From Sphingobacteriales bacterium (GTDB lineage Bacteria; Bacteroidota; Bacteroidia; Chitinophagales; CAIOSU01): a stretch of DNA of 64,000 nt. The DNA lies in the NCBI GenBank assembly GCA_027483645.1, contig JAIXUD010000010.1, forward strand, positions 64,001-128,000. The letters run 5' to 3'. The notes under the pieces are model-generated. The model saw nothing but the letters and a program-made list of their open reading frames with translations. It searched no databases and was not told the DNA's origin. The position numbers were made by a program, and so were the translations under genes. Positions 25,701 through 34,211 of this stretch are shown piece by piece (position 1 is the first letter of the stretch; the number at the start of each line of letters is the position of its first letter).

Positions 25701-28302
25701 CGTAAGGCTGATAGTGCGGGAGGGCCCACTAGGCTGTACCGACACAGTGACAAAGGTTAACAGCGTAAGGATTGATGTACCCGACCTACGGTTTACTGCC
25801 AACGATACTTTTAGGTATTGCCCACCACACTTGGTGAACTTTACCAACTTTGCCAACCTAGATACCTTGCAAGTACGGAACGTAAGGTGGGATTTTGGGG
25901 ATCAGCAGGGCTTTTCTACACTATTGCAACCATCCTACATTTACAACCAGGCAGGTAGCTTCACCGTGTGCCTTTGGGTAGAATTTGTGAACGGTTGTAC
26001 CGATAGCATCTGCTACCCTAATTACATTAACATTGGCGGTGCCGTGGGCAACATTACTGCTTTACCCGATACAGGATGTTCGCCATTGGAAGTGTGCTTT
26101 AATGCCAATACCGATAGCTCGGCTACTAGGCATATTTGGTTTTTTGGAGATAACAACCCTTGGGTATCGGGCACTGATAGCATCTGCCATACCTATACCG
26201 AGGCAGGTTTGTACCAACCAGCTGTATTGCTTATTGATACACAAGTACCAGCCTGCCAGTATGTGCTAACCTATGATGATACCATTGTAGTGGATAGCGT
26301 AATTGCTGGTTTCTACTTCGACTCTGATACCGTATGCGAAAGTGAGCCGATGCAGTTTACAGATTCATCGAAAACGATTGCTGGTAGAGCCATAGTAGCC
26401 TGGGAGTGGGACTTTGATGACAACTCACCGATTGATACCAATCAAAACCCGATACATCGCTTTCAGGCATCGGGGATTAGGAATGTAACACTCACGGCAT
26501 ACAGTAGTTTGGGTTGCATAGGCTCCATAACCCGTCAAATATTTGTGAGAGATCGGCCTACTGCAGCGTTTGATGCATCGGATACCATTGGTTGCGAGGT
26601 ATTGTTGGTATCCTTTACCGATCAATCCACCGAAGGCGATACCACCATTGCTAGTTGGTACTGGAATTTTGGGGTAGTAGATTCTACCAACGATACCAGT
26701 ATTGTTCAAAATCCGCCTGACTATTTCTATGGTGATACCGGCCAGTATGTGGTATCGTTGTTGGTGATAGATGAAAACGGATGCAGGGATACAACTTTGC
26801 AAGAAATAAATGTATACCCTAATCCCAACGGCCTGGCCAACCCTGATACCGTATCAATTTGCTTGAATGATACCATTTGGCTGATGGGCGATACCAGCTA
26901 CGCTAATTATAACTGGACACCAGGTATTTGGTTAAGCGATTCTACGGTGGCGAGGCCGTTAGCGGTGCCGCTGGATACTATTGATTACGAGTTGATTACT
27001 ACCGATCAATACGGTTGCTTTACTATTGATAGTATCCATATAATAGTGAATCCTTTGCCAACGCTGATTGTGAGCCCGTACCCTGACACCGCTATTTGCG
27101 AAGGGCAAACCGTGCAATTGACGGCTGTGGGTAGTGGTATAGGCTATATATGGACACCCGCAACGGGGCTTGATAATCCTAACGCATCCAACCCGCTGGC
27201 AACCCCACCGCAAACCACCACTTATGAGGTATATACGGTAGATGCTAATGGTTGCAACATAACCGATACGGTGAGGATTGTAGTAAATAGATTCTTTACC
27301 GATTTTGTAGCAGAGCGAGTTTGCTTGGGCGACCGTACGGATATTTTAGACTTAAGCACCACCAGCGATTTGCCGATTACCACTTGGCAATGGAACTTTG
27401 GAGACCCTGACACAAGTGCTAACGATGTTTCTAGTATCCGAAACCCGAACTACACCTATACCGACTCTGGCAGCTATACGGTAACCTTGGTACTTACCGA
27501 TGTGCTAGGCTGCACCGATACCTTGCAAGAGATTGCTAGGGTAGACCATCCATCGGAACCAGCGGCAGGGCCTGATACTATTATTTGCTTTGGCGATGCC
27601 ATACAGTTGACAGCCAGCGGTGGTGACACCATTTATTGGACTCCGGCTATTGATATTGATGATGCCAACAGCTTTACTCCAACAGTATCGCCACAGGTAA
27701 CCACGCTGTATGTGGCAAACATTACTTACGGGGTATGTCCGTTTGATACGGCTAGGGTAGTGGTGGAGGTAAATCCGACACCACAGTTGGAAGTTGACGA
27801 AATAGTTGATATCTTAAAGGGAGATTCCGTGGTTTTGGAAACAACAACTGGCCTGTACGATACCATTTATTGGGAGCCGGCCACTTGGCTAAGCTGTACC
27901 GATTGTCCGTCGCCACAATCGAAACCGGATAGTACCATTACCTATACTGTAACGGTAATTGATAGTCTGGGCTGCGTAAATACTAAGCAGGTACTGGTAA
28001 GGGTAGAAGAACGGTGCAGCGAAGACCAGATATTTGTGGGTAACGGTTTCACCCCTAACGGTGATGGGGTAAATGATATAGCTTATGCGCGTTTGCGTGG
28101 GTTGAAGGGATTAATAATCTACCGGGTATTTGACCGATGGGGCGATTTGGTTTTTGAAACCAATAATCCGTACGAGGGGTGGGACGGTAAAAATACCAAG
28201 GGGGAGCAACTTAATTCAGGCGTTTACGTATATATCGTCGAGGCCGAATGTTTTAGTGGGCGCAAGCTAATTAAAACGGGCAATGTGGCGATAATAAAAT
28301 AA
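22780..28302 (+). CDS. Giant PKD-repeat adhesin-like protein with gliding-motility (CHU_C, type B) C-terminus
   Basis: 1840 aa from ATG 22780, preferred to the TTG at 22765 because it gives a proper signal peptide (MGWNRCYKVIVLFVLLVVSTSASA). The body is a string of about a dozen PKD-type domains, each with a central F-x-W-x-F-G-D block such as YTWDFGDA, WEWDFDDNS, VRWDFGDQQ, then several Ig-like repeats (GPDTIICFGD, YPDTAICEGQ) and a C-terminal CHU_C/type B sorting domain (QIFVGNGFTPNGDGVND, RVFDRWGDLVFE, GWDGKNTKGEQLNSGVYVY). This is the plan of SprB-like surface adhesins exported by the T9SS. It is followed after 6 bp by a PorP/SprF gene, the usual partner. Expected role: adhesion or gliding at the cell surface. 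Confidence 0.93.
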   Translation: MGWNRCYKVIVLFVLLVVSTSASAQLVGSFRITDFMGDSITQGCEPLVVTLVDSSEINGIPVPYVSTGTGGAYNSHTWSFGTLGVPSTQQRPSFVYPNAGTYTITLTVTADGITFQTVTKTLTVHPQPVVGFYCTPLSGCSPLTVTCYDTSSNTTNCTWSLGDGTVIANQCTITHTYSQSAGIIANCFPVTLIATNQFGCQATLTKSNYVCISPKPRALFTADNVLVCDSPFTVNFTDTSVSANGLSYFWRFDHPNTNPFSTAQNPTHTFPVGTRSYTVSLVVRDLVCNTADTIIKTGYINTSNVNVDFSIDTNEVCQGNSVRFTSLITGAYNNVLWEFGPNGSLGTSTQVNPVQPFNTPGTFDVRLRVFAANGCEHDTTYTGLITVRPRPVAAFTYNPNPATSCQAPFQVNFVNQSTGAVSYNWLFQHPSPIFNTNQQNPSFTYQAPGTYSVSLQVLNQFGCQSQLVSPNIIQIQPTIVAFTVDSQGGCAPSVVTFTDGSTSPANNPIIGWSWDFDDPSSGLANNSTLPNPVHTYNGVGIYDACLTIVTQSGCVGTVCQQITAGNAPTASFTISPLTVCTGEPFFITNNSTGVITDYTWTFGAPNGPTSTIQNPPPYVFEEPDVYTIELTVAQNGCEDDTSIVVTVLPPQADFDVSVNCAAPGTVRFTDLSQGADIYDWDFGDGNSSSLASPVHTYATSGIYTVVLTVTNLATGCTHEYEEDVEVSVLNAAFITNRVGGCAPTNITFTNQSTGAGITYAWNFGDPASGPSNVSAARNDVHNYFTPGIFSPRLIVTDVYGCRDTFIATNLIRISGVEARFTSSSRLACIPSNNSSFPTVSFTSQSVAFTGSSIVSHVWDFGDPLSGANNTSTLTNPTHRFDRPGEYDISLTVTNDDGCTSTLTLVDQISIRRPLADFTSAFNLFCVGQPVQFTNLSTGLISGTSYTWDFGDAGNADTSRLENPSYAYSDTGSYTVRLIVREGPLGCTDTVTKVNSVRIDVPDLRFTANDTFRYCPPHLVNFTNFANLDTLQVRNVRWDFGDQQGFSTLLQPSYIYNQAGSFTVCLWVEFVNGCTDSICYPNYINIGGAVGNITALPDTGCSPLEVCFNANTDSSATRHIWFFGDNNPWVSGTDSICHTYTEAGLYQPAVLLIDTQVPACQYVLTYDDTIVVDSVIAGFYFDSDTVCESEPMQFTDSSKTIAGRAIVAWEWDFDDNSPIDTNQNPIHRFQASGIRNVTLTAYSSLGCIGSITRQIFVRDRPTAAFDASDTIGCEVLLVSFTDQSTEGDTTIASWYWNFGVVDSTNDTSIVQNPPDYFYGDTGQYVVSLLVIDENGCRDTTLQEINVYPNPNGLANPDTVSICLNDTIWLMGDTSYANYNWTPGIWLSDSTVARPLAVPLDTIDYELITTDQYGCFTIDSIHIIVNPLPTLIVSPYPDTAICEGQTVQLTAVGSGIGYIWTPATGLDNPNASNPLATPPQTTTYEVYTVDANGCNITDTVRIVVNRFFTDFVAERVCLGDRTDILDLSTTSDLPITTWQWNFGDPDTSANDVSSIRNPNYTYTDSGSYTVTLVLTDVLGCTDTLQEIARVDHPSEPAAGPDTIICFGDAIQLTASGGDTIYWTPAIDIDDANSFTPTVSPQVTTLYVANITYGVCPFDTARVVVEVNPTPQLEVDEIVDILKGDSVVLETTTGLYDTIYWEPATWLSCTDCPSPQSKPDSTITYTVTVIDSLGCVNTKQVLVRVEERCSEDQIFVGNGFTPNGDGVNDIAYARLRGLKGLIIYRVFDRWGDLVFETNNPYEGWDGKNTKGEQLNSGVYVYIVEAECFSGRKLIKTGNVAIIK

Positions 28303-28308
28303 CCGACT

Positions 28309-29328
28309 ATGATGAGATGTGTGTGGAGCCCGGTGGTGGTAGTCATGTTCTGTCTTACCTTTTTTAAGGTACAGGCACAGGACATTCATTTTTCCCAGTA
28401 TAATCAACAACCTTTGTTTCTAAACCCAGCTTTTGCGGGTGTTAATGGGTGCGATTATCGTGTAGCAGCTACTTACCGCTCGCAGTGGGCAGGTTTGGGT
28501 AGGTTTAATACCGTAGCTGCCAGTGCCGATATGGCGATATTGAAGAAAACTAAAAAATCGAATTACGGGGGTATAGGTATCTCGTTCTTTAATGATAGGG
28601 CAGGCGACTTGAGCTTCTCTACCACGCAAGCCAACATACACCTAAGCTATACCGTATTGCTGAACAACAAAGGCACGCAAACCCTTACAACCGGTTTGGT
28701 GGGCGGCGTTGGCCAGCGCAGTATCGATTTCTCGAAGATAACTACTGATAGTCAATTTGGCGATATGGGCTTTGACCCTACTGCTGCTACTGGCGAGAAC
28801 TTTGCAAACAACCGCAAATTGTATGCGGATGTAGGCGCCGGTATGTTGTGGAGCTATACGCACAAAAAGAATACCAACGTATACATGGGTGTGGCCATAA
28901 CTCACGTGAACCAGCCGAACTTATCGTTTTTTGACGACCGTACCGAGAAGCTGTACATGAAAGCTACCATACATGGTGGTGCATACTTTAAGATGAGCCG
29001 CATGACACAGTTGATGCCGAGCTTTATGTACCTTAACCAGGGCCCGCACAACCAATTGAACGTAGGTGCGCTGGTAAAAATGCGCCTGTCATCAATCCCT
29101 AGCAACACTACGGCTTTTTATGTTGGTGGTTACTACCGCTTGCAAGATGCCATCATTTTGGCCGCAAGGTTCGATATTTCTGGTTTCAACATCGGCGTAA
29201 GCTATGACTTGAACGTATCGAAACTGACTAAAGCTACTAAGCTTAATGGCGGGCCAGAGATTTCGTTGATATACTCTGGTTGCTTGAAAAACAAGAAGAG
29301 CAACGCGGTTTTCTGCCCAGTTATGTAA
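28309..29328 (+). CDS. PorP/SprF family T9SS outer-membrane protein (copy 2)
   Basis: 339 aa. Signal peptide (MMRCVWSPVVVVMFCLTFFKVQAQ), then DIHFSQYNQQPLFLNPAFAGVNGCDYRVAATYRSQW, the PorP/SprF signature. It starts 6 bp after the giant PKD gene, so the pair is one operon in the arrangement known from sprB-sprF, where the SprF-like protein is needed for surface presentation of its type B substrate. A terminator follows. Confidence 0.94.
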   Translation: MMRCVWSPVVVVMFCLTFFKVQAQDIHFSQYNQQPLFLNPAFAGVNGCDYRVAATYRSQWAGLGRFNTVAASADMAILKKTKKSNYGGIGISFFNDRAGDLSFSTTQANIHLSYTVLLNNKGTQTLTTGLVGGVGQRSIDFSKITTDSQFGDMGFDPTAATGENFANNRKLYADVGAGMLWSYTHKKNTNVYMGVAITHVNQPNLSFFDDRTEKLYMKATIHGGAYFKMSRMTQLMPSFMYLNQGPHNQLNVGALVKMRLSSIPSNTTAFYVGGYYRLQDAIILAARFDISGFNIGVSYDLNVSKLTKATKLNGGPEISLIYSGCLKNKKSNAVFCPVM

Positions 29329-29378
29329 AAGCACTTGATGAAGCAAACTATACTTTAGAGAATCATGATTGAAATCAT

Positions 29379-29411
29379 AAAAAAGCAGCAGGAGCAATCT
29401 TTCTGCTTTTT
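29379..29411 (+). terminator. Rho-independent terminator after PorP/SprF copy 2
   Basis: AAAAAAGCAG pairs with CTGCTTTTTT around an 11-15 nt loop, followed by TTTTGTTTTTG. Confidence 0.75.
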
Positions 29412-29446
29412 TTGTTTTTGTGCCAAGTTATAAAAGAGAGTGGATT

Positions 29447-29526
29447 GCGGTCAGATGACTATGGTAGTGCGGGTGTAAATATTAAGTAATCGGGTTGATT
29501 TACACACGGAGAGGGCATCCGACCGC
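29447..29526 (+). repeat. Dispersed ~80-bp hairpin element, copy 2
   Basis: Left end GCGGTCAGATG (29447-29457) pairs with right end CATCCGACCGC (29516-29526) with one mismatch. Interior CTATGGTAGTGCGGGTGTAAA resembles copy 1. Confidence 0.65.
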
Positions 29527-29609
29527 TATAAACCGAGCGGCTATGTTAAAGGCATAAATGCTACTTGTAACAGTTAGGTGGTAGCGGTGACATTGGATTC
29601 AATCGATTA

Positions 29610-29686
29610 GCGGTCGGACGCGCTCTCCGATATAACGCTATTTATCAATCCAAGATATACTCGAATCACCATAACCGTCTGACCGC
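29610..29686 (-). repeat. Dispersed ~80-bp hairpin element, copy 3 (inverted)
   Basis: Read on the minus strand it begins GCGGTCAGACGGTTATGGTGATTCGAGTAT and ends CGCGTCCGACCGC, aligning end to end with copy 2. Confidence 0.65.
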
Positions 29687-29782
29687 TTCCAATACCCCTT
29701 ATATTGTCATCTCCGCTTTTGGGACGCACCGAGTTGCAGTTATTCGCAATGGCCTTCATTTTTTAGCGATGATTCGGAGGTG

Positions 29783-30913
29783 TTATTTCCTATTCAAAAT
29801 CAACCAAGCGGCAGGGTGCCCTTGTTGTTTTTGGGTGGCGAGTTGCTGATAAGCACTCTCAGTATTGGCACCAACTGGCAGTGCTACCCGCAATAACCCG
29901 TTTGAAGGGATGATGATTAGGCCCGTAAGGTTTTGCTGCTCCTTAATGAATTTGTTGGCATTAGCTTTTGATGAATATGCACCCAAAACCATGTAATAGC
30001 CGGCTTCAATATCGGCATTGTTGGTATTAGTAATGTGCGGTGCAACAACGGGTGTAGCGTCTTTAATAGGTGCTGCCTTCTTGATTGGGGCAGCTTCCTT
30101 TACTGGTGTGGTTTCAATAGGTGTGGTGGCCGGGGTGCTTTCTACGGCAACGGGCTCATTGGTAGCTGCAACCGCTTCTGGGATTGGGGCAACTTCCAGC
30201 GTGCCAGTTACTTCCATAGTGCCTGGCAAAACTGGCTCATGGGCAATTGGAGAGTGTATGGTATTGGGGGTTGATTCCTCCGCATTAAAAAAAGCTGGTG
30301 GGCTAAAGAACCCGAACTGATCTAGCGTTAATGGCTTGAAATAGATTTCTTGGGTAATAAATAGCCCTAATACGAGCACAGCAGCAATGGAAACGCCATA
30401 GGTACTAATAAACCTGCGGGTTTTGCTTTTGCCAGTTCGGGCAGCTTGTAGCGGGGTTTCTATATACTCAGTCGAATCAATAGATGATAGTGCATCGAAG
30501 GTTTGGCGGTAATGTACTGGCTTTAACCCAAAAGACTCTTGCAACAAGTTGCGGCCGGGGGTAGGGTAGAAGCTAATGATGCCTTCATTATCGGCCATCA
30601 ATTTACCCACTTCAGGAAACATGATAAGGCCGCTTTGCTCTAGGCGTTTTTTGCTCTCTTTTACAAATTGGTACACTTCATCCTCAGCCACATCGTAGCT
30701 AATGGCTTTGGTGATGGATACATGGTGAATCAACAAGCCATCGTTGCGCTGCAGTTGGCCATTGAAAGTAATGCGCTTGCCCGGCGGGTTGATGCTTTTG
30801 GTAACAGGTTGCTGCTCAGCACCTATCGGGCTGCCAATAAATCCTCCCAAGCCAGGTATCACCACGCAATCGTGCTCCAGCAACAGGTCTTTTATATAGC
30901 GGTTTATCTCCAC
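29783..30913 (-). CDS. CCDC81-type HU domain protein with SPOR domain
   Basis: 376 aa. N-terminal part (MEINRYIKDLLLEHDCVVIPGLGGFIG) is the CCDC81-like prokaryotic HU domain of Bacteroidetes, continuing to about residue 140; a transmembrane helix follows at about 172-190 (GVSIAAVLVLGLF); then a Pro/Ala/Thr-rich linker with KKAAPIK-type repeats; residues ~305-376 (GYYMVLGAYSSKANANKF to AAWLILNRK) are a SPOR domain that binds denuded peptidoglycan at division sites. So a cytoplasmic HU-like module is linked across the inner membrane to a periplasmic SPOR. It may join nucleoid or cytosolic partners to the division site; the role is inferred. Confidence 0.88.
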   Translation of the reverse strand: MEINRYIKDLLLEHDCVVIPGLGGFIGSPIGAEQQPVTKSINPPGKRITFNGQLQRNDGLLIHHVSITKAISYDVAEDEVYQFVKESKKRLEQSGLIMFPEVGKLMADNEGIISFYPTPGRNLLQESFGLKPVHYRQTFDALSSIDSTEYIETPLQAARTGKSKTRRFISTYGVSIAAVLVLGLFITQEIYFKPLTLDQFGFFSPPAFFNAEESTPNTIHSPIAHEPVLPGTMEVTGTLEVAPIPEAVAATNEPVAVESTPATTPIETTPVKEAAPIKKAAPIKDATPVVAPHITNTNNADIEAGYYMVLGAYSSKANANKFIKEQQNLTGLIIIPSNGLLRVALPVGANTESAYQQLATQKQQGHPAAWLILNRK

Positions 30914-31074
30914 GGTAGTTGTTTTTACCGGCTACCATACTGCCGGAGCCATGCAATTTACACTAAATTGTTTTTAGTATCAAGTGGTTCCCGTTCGATT
31001 ACGCTCAGGATGACAATATAATCAAGATAAAACAGGAAGAAGGAATTAAGAAATTGACATGACTATAGCAGCCT

Positions 31075-31773
31075 TCAATCCTTCATCAGCCGCTTTATGG
31101 CTACTTGGCCTTCTTGGTTTATAAGTGCTATATAGTACAAGCCTGTGGGCAGTGCTTGGGTACCGATGGTAATAGTGTTGGTACTGGTAGCCCACGGTGC
31201 TGCAAGTTGCTGGCCCAAGGTGTTAATGATTGCTATGCTGGTTACCAGGTGGGCTTCGGTAGTGGTTATGTGCACATCCCCACTCGTAGGCTGGGGGTAC
31301 AGCAGCCCATCGGCGAGCCATGGTTGCGGTTCGCTCACATCAGTAAGCACCCTATAGGCATTGCCTTGGAAGGTAAGCAATGCACTATCCGCAGGGTTGT
31401 TAGCAGGGAATAGCTTAAGCGCTACGGTAGAGCGCCCCTCAATATTATCAGGGAAGAAACTAACGATGATGTACTGCGCTGGGCCGTTAACGGCAGGCAT
31501 AAAAAACGTAGTGGTATCGGGTATGCCGCGGTATAGGCTATCTAGGTCTTCCAGCCAAGTATCCCAACCTGCGGGCTTTCGGTCTTGTACTTTTACGCAG
31601 CGCATCTCTAGCAAGGCACCTGTGTTATTGGTAATCTCTATCCAAGGGTAAAACACGTAGGCATTGGCAGGGTAGGACGTCTCCACGTAGTTGGTATCCG
31701 CAGTAAAGCTCACTTGGGCATAGCCCGAAGTAATGGATACCGCAAATAGAACCAATAATATAAACCGCTGCAT
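31075..31773 (-). CDS. T9SS-secreted protein of unknown function
   Basis: 232 aa. Signal peptide MQRFILLVLFAVSITSGYAQ; a beta-rich body of about 130 residues with WIEITNNTGALLEMRCVKVQ and FFPDNIEGRSTVALKLFPANNP, similar in feel to small Ig-like/DUF modules of T9SS cargo; and a type A sorting domain from LYPQPTSGDVHI to AIKRLMKD. No catalytic motif. Lies 24 bp downstream of the GNAT gene on the same strand. Confidence 0.82.
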   Translation of the reverse strand: MQRFILLVLFAVSITSGYAQVSFTADTNYVETSYPANAYVFYPWIEITNNTGALLEMRCVKVQDRKPAGWDTWLEDLDSLYRGIPDTTTFFMPAVNGPAQYIIVSFFPDNIEGRSTVALKLFPANNPADSALLTFQGNAYRVLTDVSEPQPWLADGLLYPQPTSGDVHITTTEAHLVTSIAIINTLGQQLAAPWATSTNTITIGTQALPTGLYYIALINQEGQVAIKRLMKD

Positions 31774-31797
31774 AGTGTAAAGATAAGGAAAGCTGGC

Positions 31798-32328
31798 TCA
31801 TCCTAACGCATTAAACTCTTTTGAGTACTGCGCCAAGCCACGGGCATTTGTGAGGCCTTCGGGTTTCAGTTCCAGCGCCATCCAATGCTCATCTTCCACC
31901 TCAGGATATGGACAAATAATGCCCCATTTGCTGGCAGGCTCAAAACCAAACTTGTGATAATAGTGCTCATGCCCCAAAACAATAACGCCAGGGTAAGGCA
32001 GTTTTGAGGCGCGCTTTAGTCCTTCCAGCACCAACAAACTGCCAATGCCTTGCTGTTGCAAGGTGGGCAACACTGCCATGGGTGACAAGGCTAGCACTTC
32101 TACAGAAGTATCCTTGGTTTTACGAATCGATATCTTGCTAAAAAGTATATGTCCTACAACCGAACCATCTTTTACAGCTACCAAGCTTAGCTCGGCAATG
32201 AAGGCCTTGCTATCGCGCAACAGCTCCACTAAGTAACCCTCGGCGGGCTGGCCAAACGCAAGGGTATGCAAAGCCGTAATGGCCTCGTATTCTTTGTATT
32301 TATCTTGTCTAATGATGATGTTGTCCAT
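31798..32328 (-). CDS. GNAT family N-acetyltransferase
   Basis: 176 aa. The acetyl-CoA binding region is LSPMAVLPTLQQQGIGSLLV, with the R/Q-x-x-G-x-G/A pattern, followed by VLGHEHYYHKFGFEPA, typical of the YhbS-like GNAT group. Transfers acetyl from acetyl-CoA to a small molecule or protein amine; substrate unknown. It follows the symporter by 2 bp, so the two are one operon. Confidence 0.9.
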   Translation of the reverse strand: MDNIIIRQDKYKEYEAITALHTLAFGQPAEGYLVELLRDSKAFIAELSLVAVKDGSVVGHILFSKISIRKTKDTSVEVLALSPMAVLPTLQQQGIGSLLVLEGLKRASKLPYPGVIVLGHEHYYHKFGFEPASKWGIICPYPEVEDEHWMALELKPEGLTNARGLAQYSKEFNALG

Positions 32329-32330
32329 CT

Positions 32331-34070
32331 CTACAGTAACTCTGGCGCATCTATTATTTTCTCCCCATCCAATGTATTGCCATCTTTCGGAAATACCAGT
32401 TGCAGCAGCGCCGCAACCACCAGTACGGCTACACAGCCTATTACATTAAACCACAGGAAACTAATCTCTTTATGAAAAAAGTATAGGTAGATAACTAGTG
32501 TTTCAGCAACGATGGCTGCAATAAATACCGCATTGCCCTTTACCCACTTCATTAAGAACGCCACCAAGAAGATACCTAAAATGGTACCATAAAAGATGGA
32601 GCCGATAATGTTGACCAACTGGATCAAGTTCTCGAACAATGGCGCAATAGAGGCGAATACAATGGCCAAGATGCCCCACAATAACGTAAACCACTTGGAT
32701 GCGGTAACGTAGTGCTGCTCACTGCCACCGGCATTTATAGAGCGCTTATAAAAGTCCACACAAGTAGTGGATGCCAAGGCGTTCAGCTCTGATGCGGTAG
32801 ATGACATAGCCGCACAGAACACCGTAGCGAAAAGCAGCCCTACCAAGCCGACGGGCATGTGGTCCATCACGAAAGTGATAAACACGTAATCAGTGTCTTT
32901 CACCTTGGCGGTTTTGTCGGTTTTAAGTACCAAAGCCCTCACTGAATCGCGCACCATCCGTTGCTCGTCTTGGTTATCGAGCATCTGCATTTTCAAGGTA
33001 TTCACGTTGCCTTGGTTGCCATTTTCAATCTCTACCAGCATCAACTGCAATGCTTCTTTGTTATCCAAGAACAACGTTTCGTATTGCCCTTTCCATTTTT
33101 CCAGTTCGGGGGCATTAGCGCTTTGCTCTACCTTATCCAGCTCTGCACTGTTGAAGAATACGGGCGGCTGGTTGAACTGGTAAAACAAAAATACCAGTAT
33201 ACCCGTGAGCAGGATAAAGAACTGCATCGGTATTTTAAAAATGCCATTGAACAATAGCCCCAACCGCATCTCCGCAATCGATTTTCCACCTAGGTAACGG
33301 GCCACTTGGCTTTGGTCGGTACCGAAGTACGATAGTGCCAAAAACCCTCCCCCAATTAGCCCCGCGTATATGTTGTAGCGCTCTGAGATATCAAACTTCG
33401 TGTTTACTATCTCCATCTTCCCCAAGTTGCCCGCAGCCTCCATTAATGTGCCGAAACTGGCATCGGGCAACTTGCTGAGCAATACAAAAAACGCTACCGC
33501 CATGCCACCAATCATAATAGCCATCTGCTGTTTTTGGGTAACACTTACCGCCTTGCTACCGCCGGATACGGTGTATATAATGACTGTAACACCCAATAGA
33601 ATATTAATGGGCAACAGCGGCCAGCCGAATATGCTGGATAGGATAATGGCAGGCGCATAAATGGTAATACCCGCAGCCAAACCGCGCTGTATAAGGAAAA
33701 GCATTGCGGTAATCCATCGCGTCTTTAGGTCGAAGCGGTTCTCTAAAAACTCATAGGCGGTATATACCTTAAGCTTAAAGTAGAGTGGAATAAAGAAGAT
33801 GCAAATGAGCACCATGGCGATGGGCAGCCCAAAATAGAACTGCACGAACCCCATACCTGACTCAAACGCTTGCCCAGGGGTGGACAGGAACGTAATGGCA
33901 CTTGCCTGTGTAGCCATAACGGATAGGCCGATGCTCCACCACTTAAGGTTGCTATCGCCACGCAGGTAGCCTTCAATATTGGTGCTGCCGCGGGTTTTCC
34001 AGGCACCGTACACTACTATAAACAATAAAGTACCACCCAGTACCAGCCAGTCGATAATGCTCATTCCCAC
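32331..34070 (-). CDS. Sodium:solute symporter (SSS family)
   Basis: 579 aa with about 13 membrane segments. Starts IIDWLVLGGTLLFIVVYGAWKTRG and contains SVMATQASAITFLSTPGQAFESGMGFVQFYFGLP, a sodium-site region of the SSS family, and AMSSTASELNALAS in the second half. A hydrophilic insertion of roughly 85 residues (around residues 305-390, ELDKVEQSANAPELEKWKG onwards) splits the transmembrane core, as in other Bacteroidetes members. Imports an organic solute with Na+. Overlaps a tiny upstream gene and the GNAT gene follows. Beside a PIG-L deacetylase, a neighbour pairing seen in this phylum. Confidence 0.92.
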   Translation of the reverse strand: MGMSIIDWLVLGGTLLFIVVYGAWKTRGSTNIEGYLRGDSNLKWWSIGLSVMATQASAITFLSTPGQAFESGMGFVQFYFGLPIAMVLICIFFIPLYFKLKVYTAYEFLENRFDLKTRWITAMLFLIQRGLAAGITIYAPAIILSSIFGWPLLPINILLGVTVIIYTVSGGSKAVSVTQKQQMAIMIGGMAVAFFVLLSKLPDASFGTLMEAAGNLGKMEIVNTKFDISERYNIYAGLIGGGFLALSYFGTDQSQVARYLGGKSIAEMRLGLLFNGIFKIPMQFFILLTGILVFLFYQFNQPPVFFNSAELDKVEQSANAPELEKWKGQYETLFLDNKEALQLMLVEIENGNQGNVNTLKMQMLDNQDEQRMVRDSVRALVLKTDKTAKVKDTDYVFITFVMDHMPVGLVGLLFATVFCAAMSSTASELNALASTTCVDFYKRSINAGGSEQHYVTASKWFTLLWGILAIVFASIAPLFENLIQLVNIIGSIFYGTILGIFLVAFLMKWVKGNAVFIAAIVAETLVIYLYFFHKEISFLWFNVIGCVAVLVVAALLQLVFPKDGNTLDGEKIIDAPELL

Positions 34071-34177
34071 CGGATTGTGAGCCAGTAGTATATGCCTATT
34101 TGCACCAGCAAAATTGCCAGTACCAGCACATACAACAGCGGCCAGTTAAAAGATGGTTTTTCTTGTTTTTCTTGCAT
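34061..34177 (-). CDS. 38-residue single-pass membrane protein, companion of the SSS symporter
   Basis: MQEKQEKPSFNWPLLYVLVL followed by a hydrophobic helix ending WLTIRWE; start ATG at 34177. It overlaps the symporter start by 10 bp in another frame, which indicates translational coupling. One clean transmembrane helix with charged ends. Probably an accessory subunit of the transporter; I know no function. Often missed because of its size. Confidence 0.6.
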   Translation of the reverse strand: MQEKQEKPSFNWPLLYVLVLAILLVQIGIYYWLTIRWE

Positions 34178-34211
34178 CCTGTTTTGTTTCGTGAACCCTT
34201 TGAGGTGCAAT

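Larger units (their letters stand above)
29329..29782. other. Repeat-bearing intergenic region
   Basis: About 450 bp without a gene between convergent units. Holds a terminator at its start (29379-29411) and two inverted copies of the dispersed ~80-bp hairpin element (29447-29526 and 29610-29686). Confidence 0.6.

Noticed and set aside
22780-28302. Regular repeats that might suggest a CRISPR array
   Set aside because: The repeats are protein-level PKD and Ig-like domains about 80-90 residues long in one open frame, with no short direct repeats and spacers.
30960-31015. CCCGTTCGATTACGCTCAGGATGACA segment
   Set aside because: It resembles intergenic filler words known from many bacteria, but a single copy in the window is not enough to call a repeat family.
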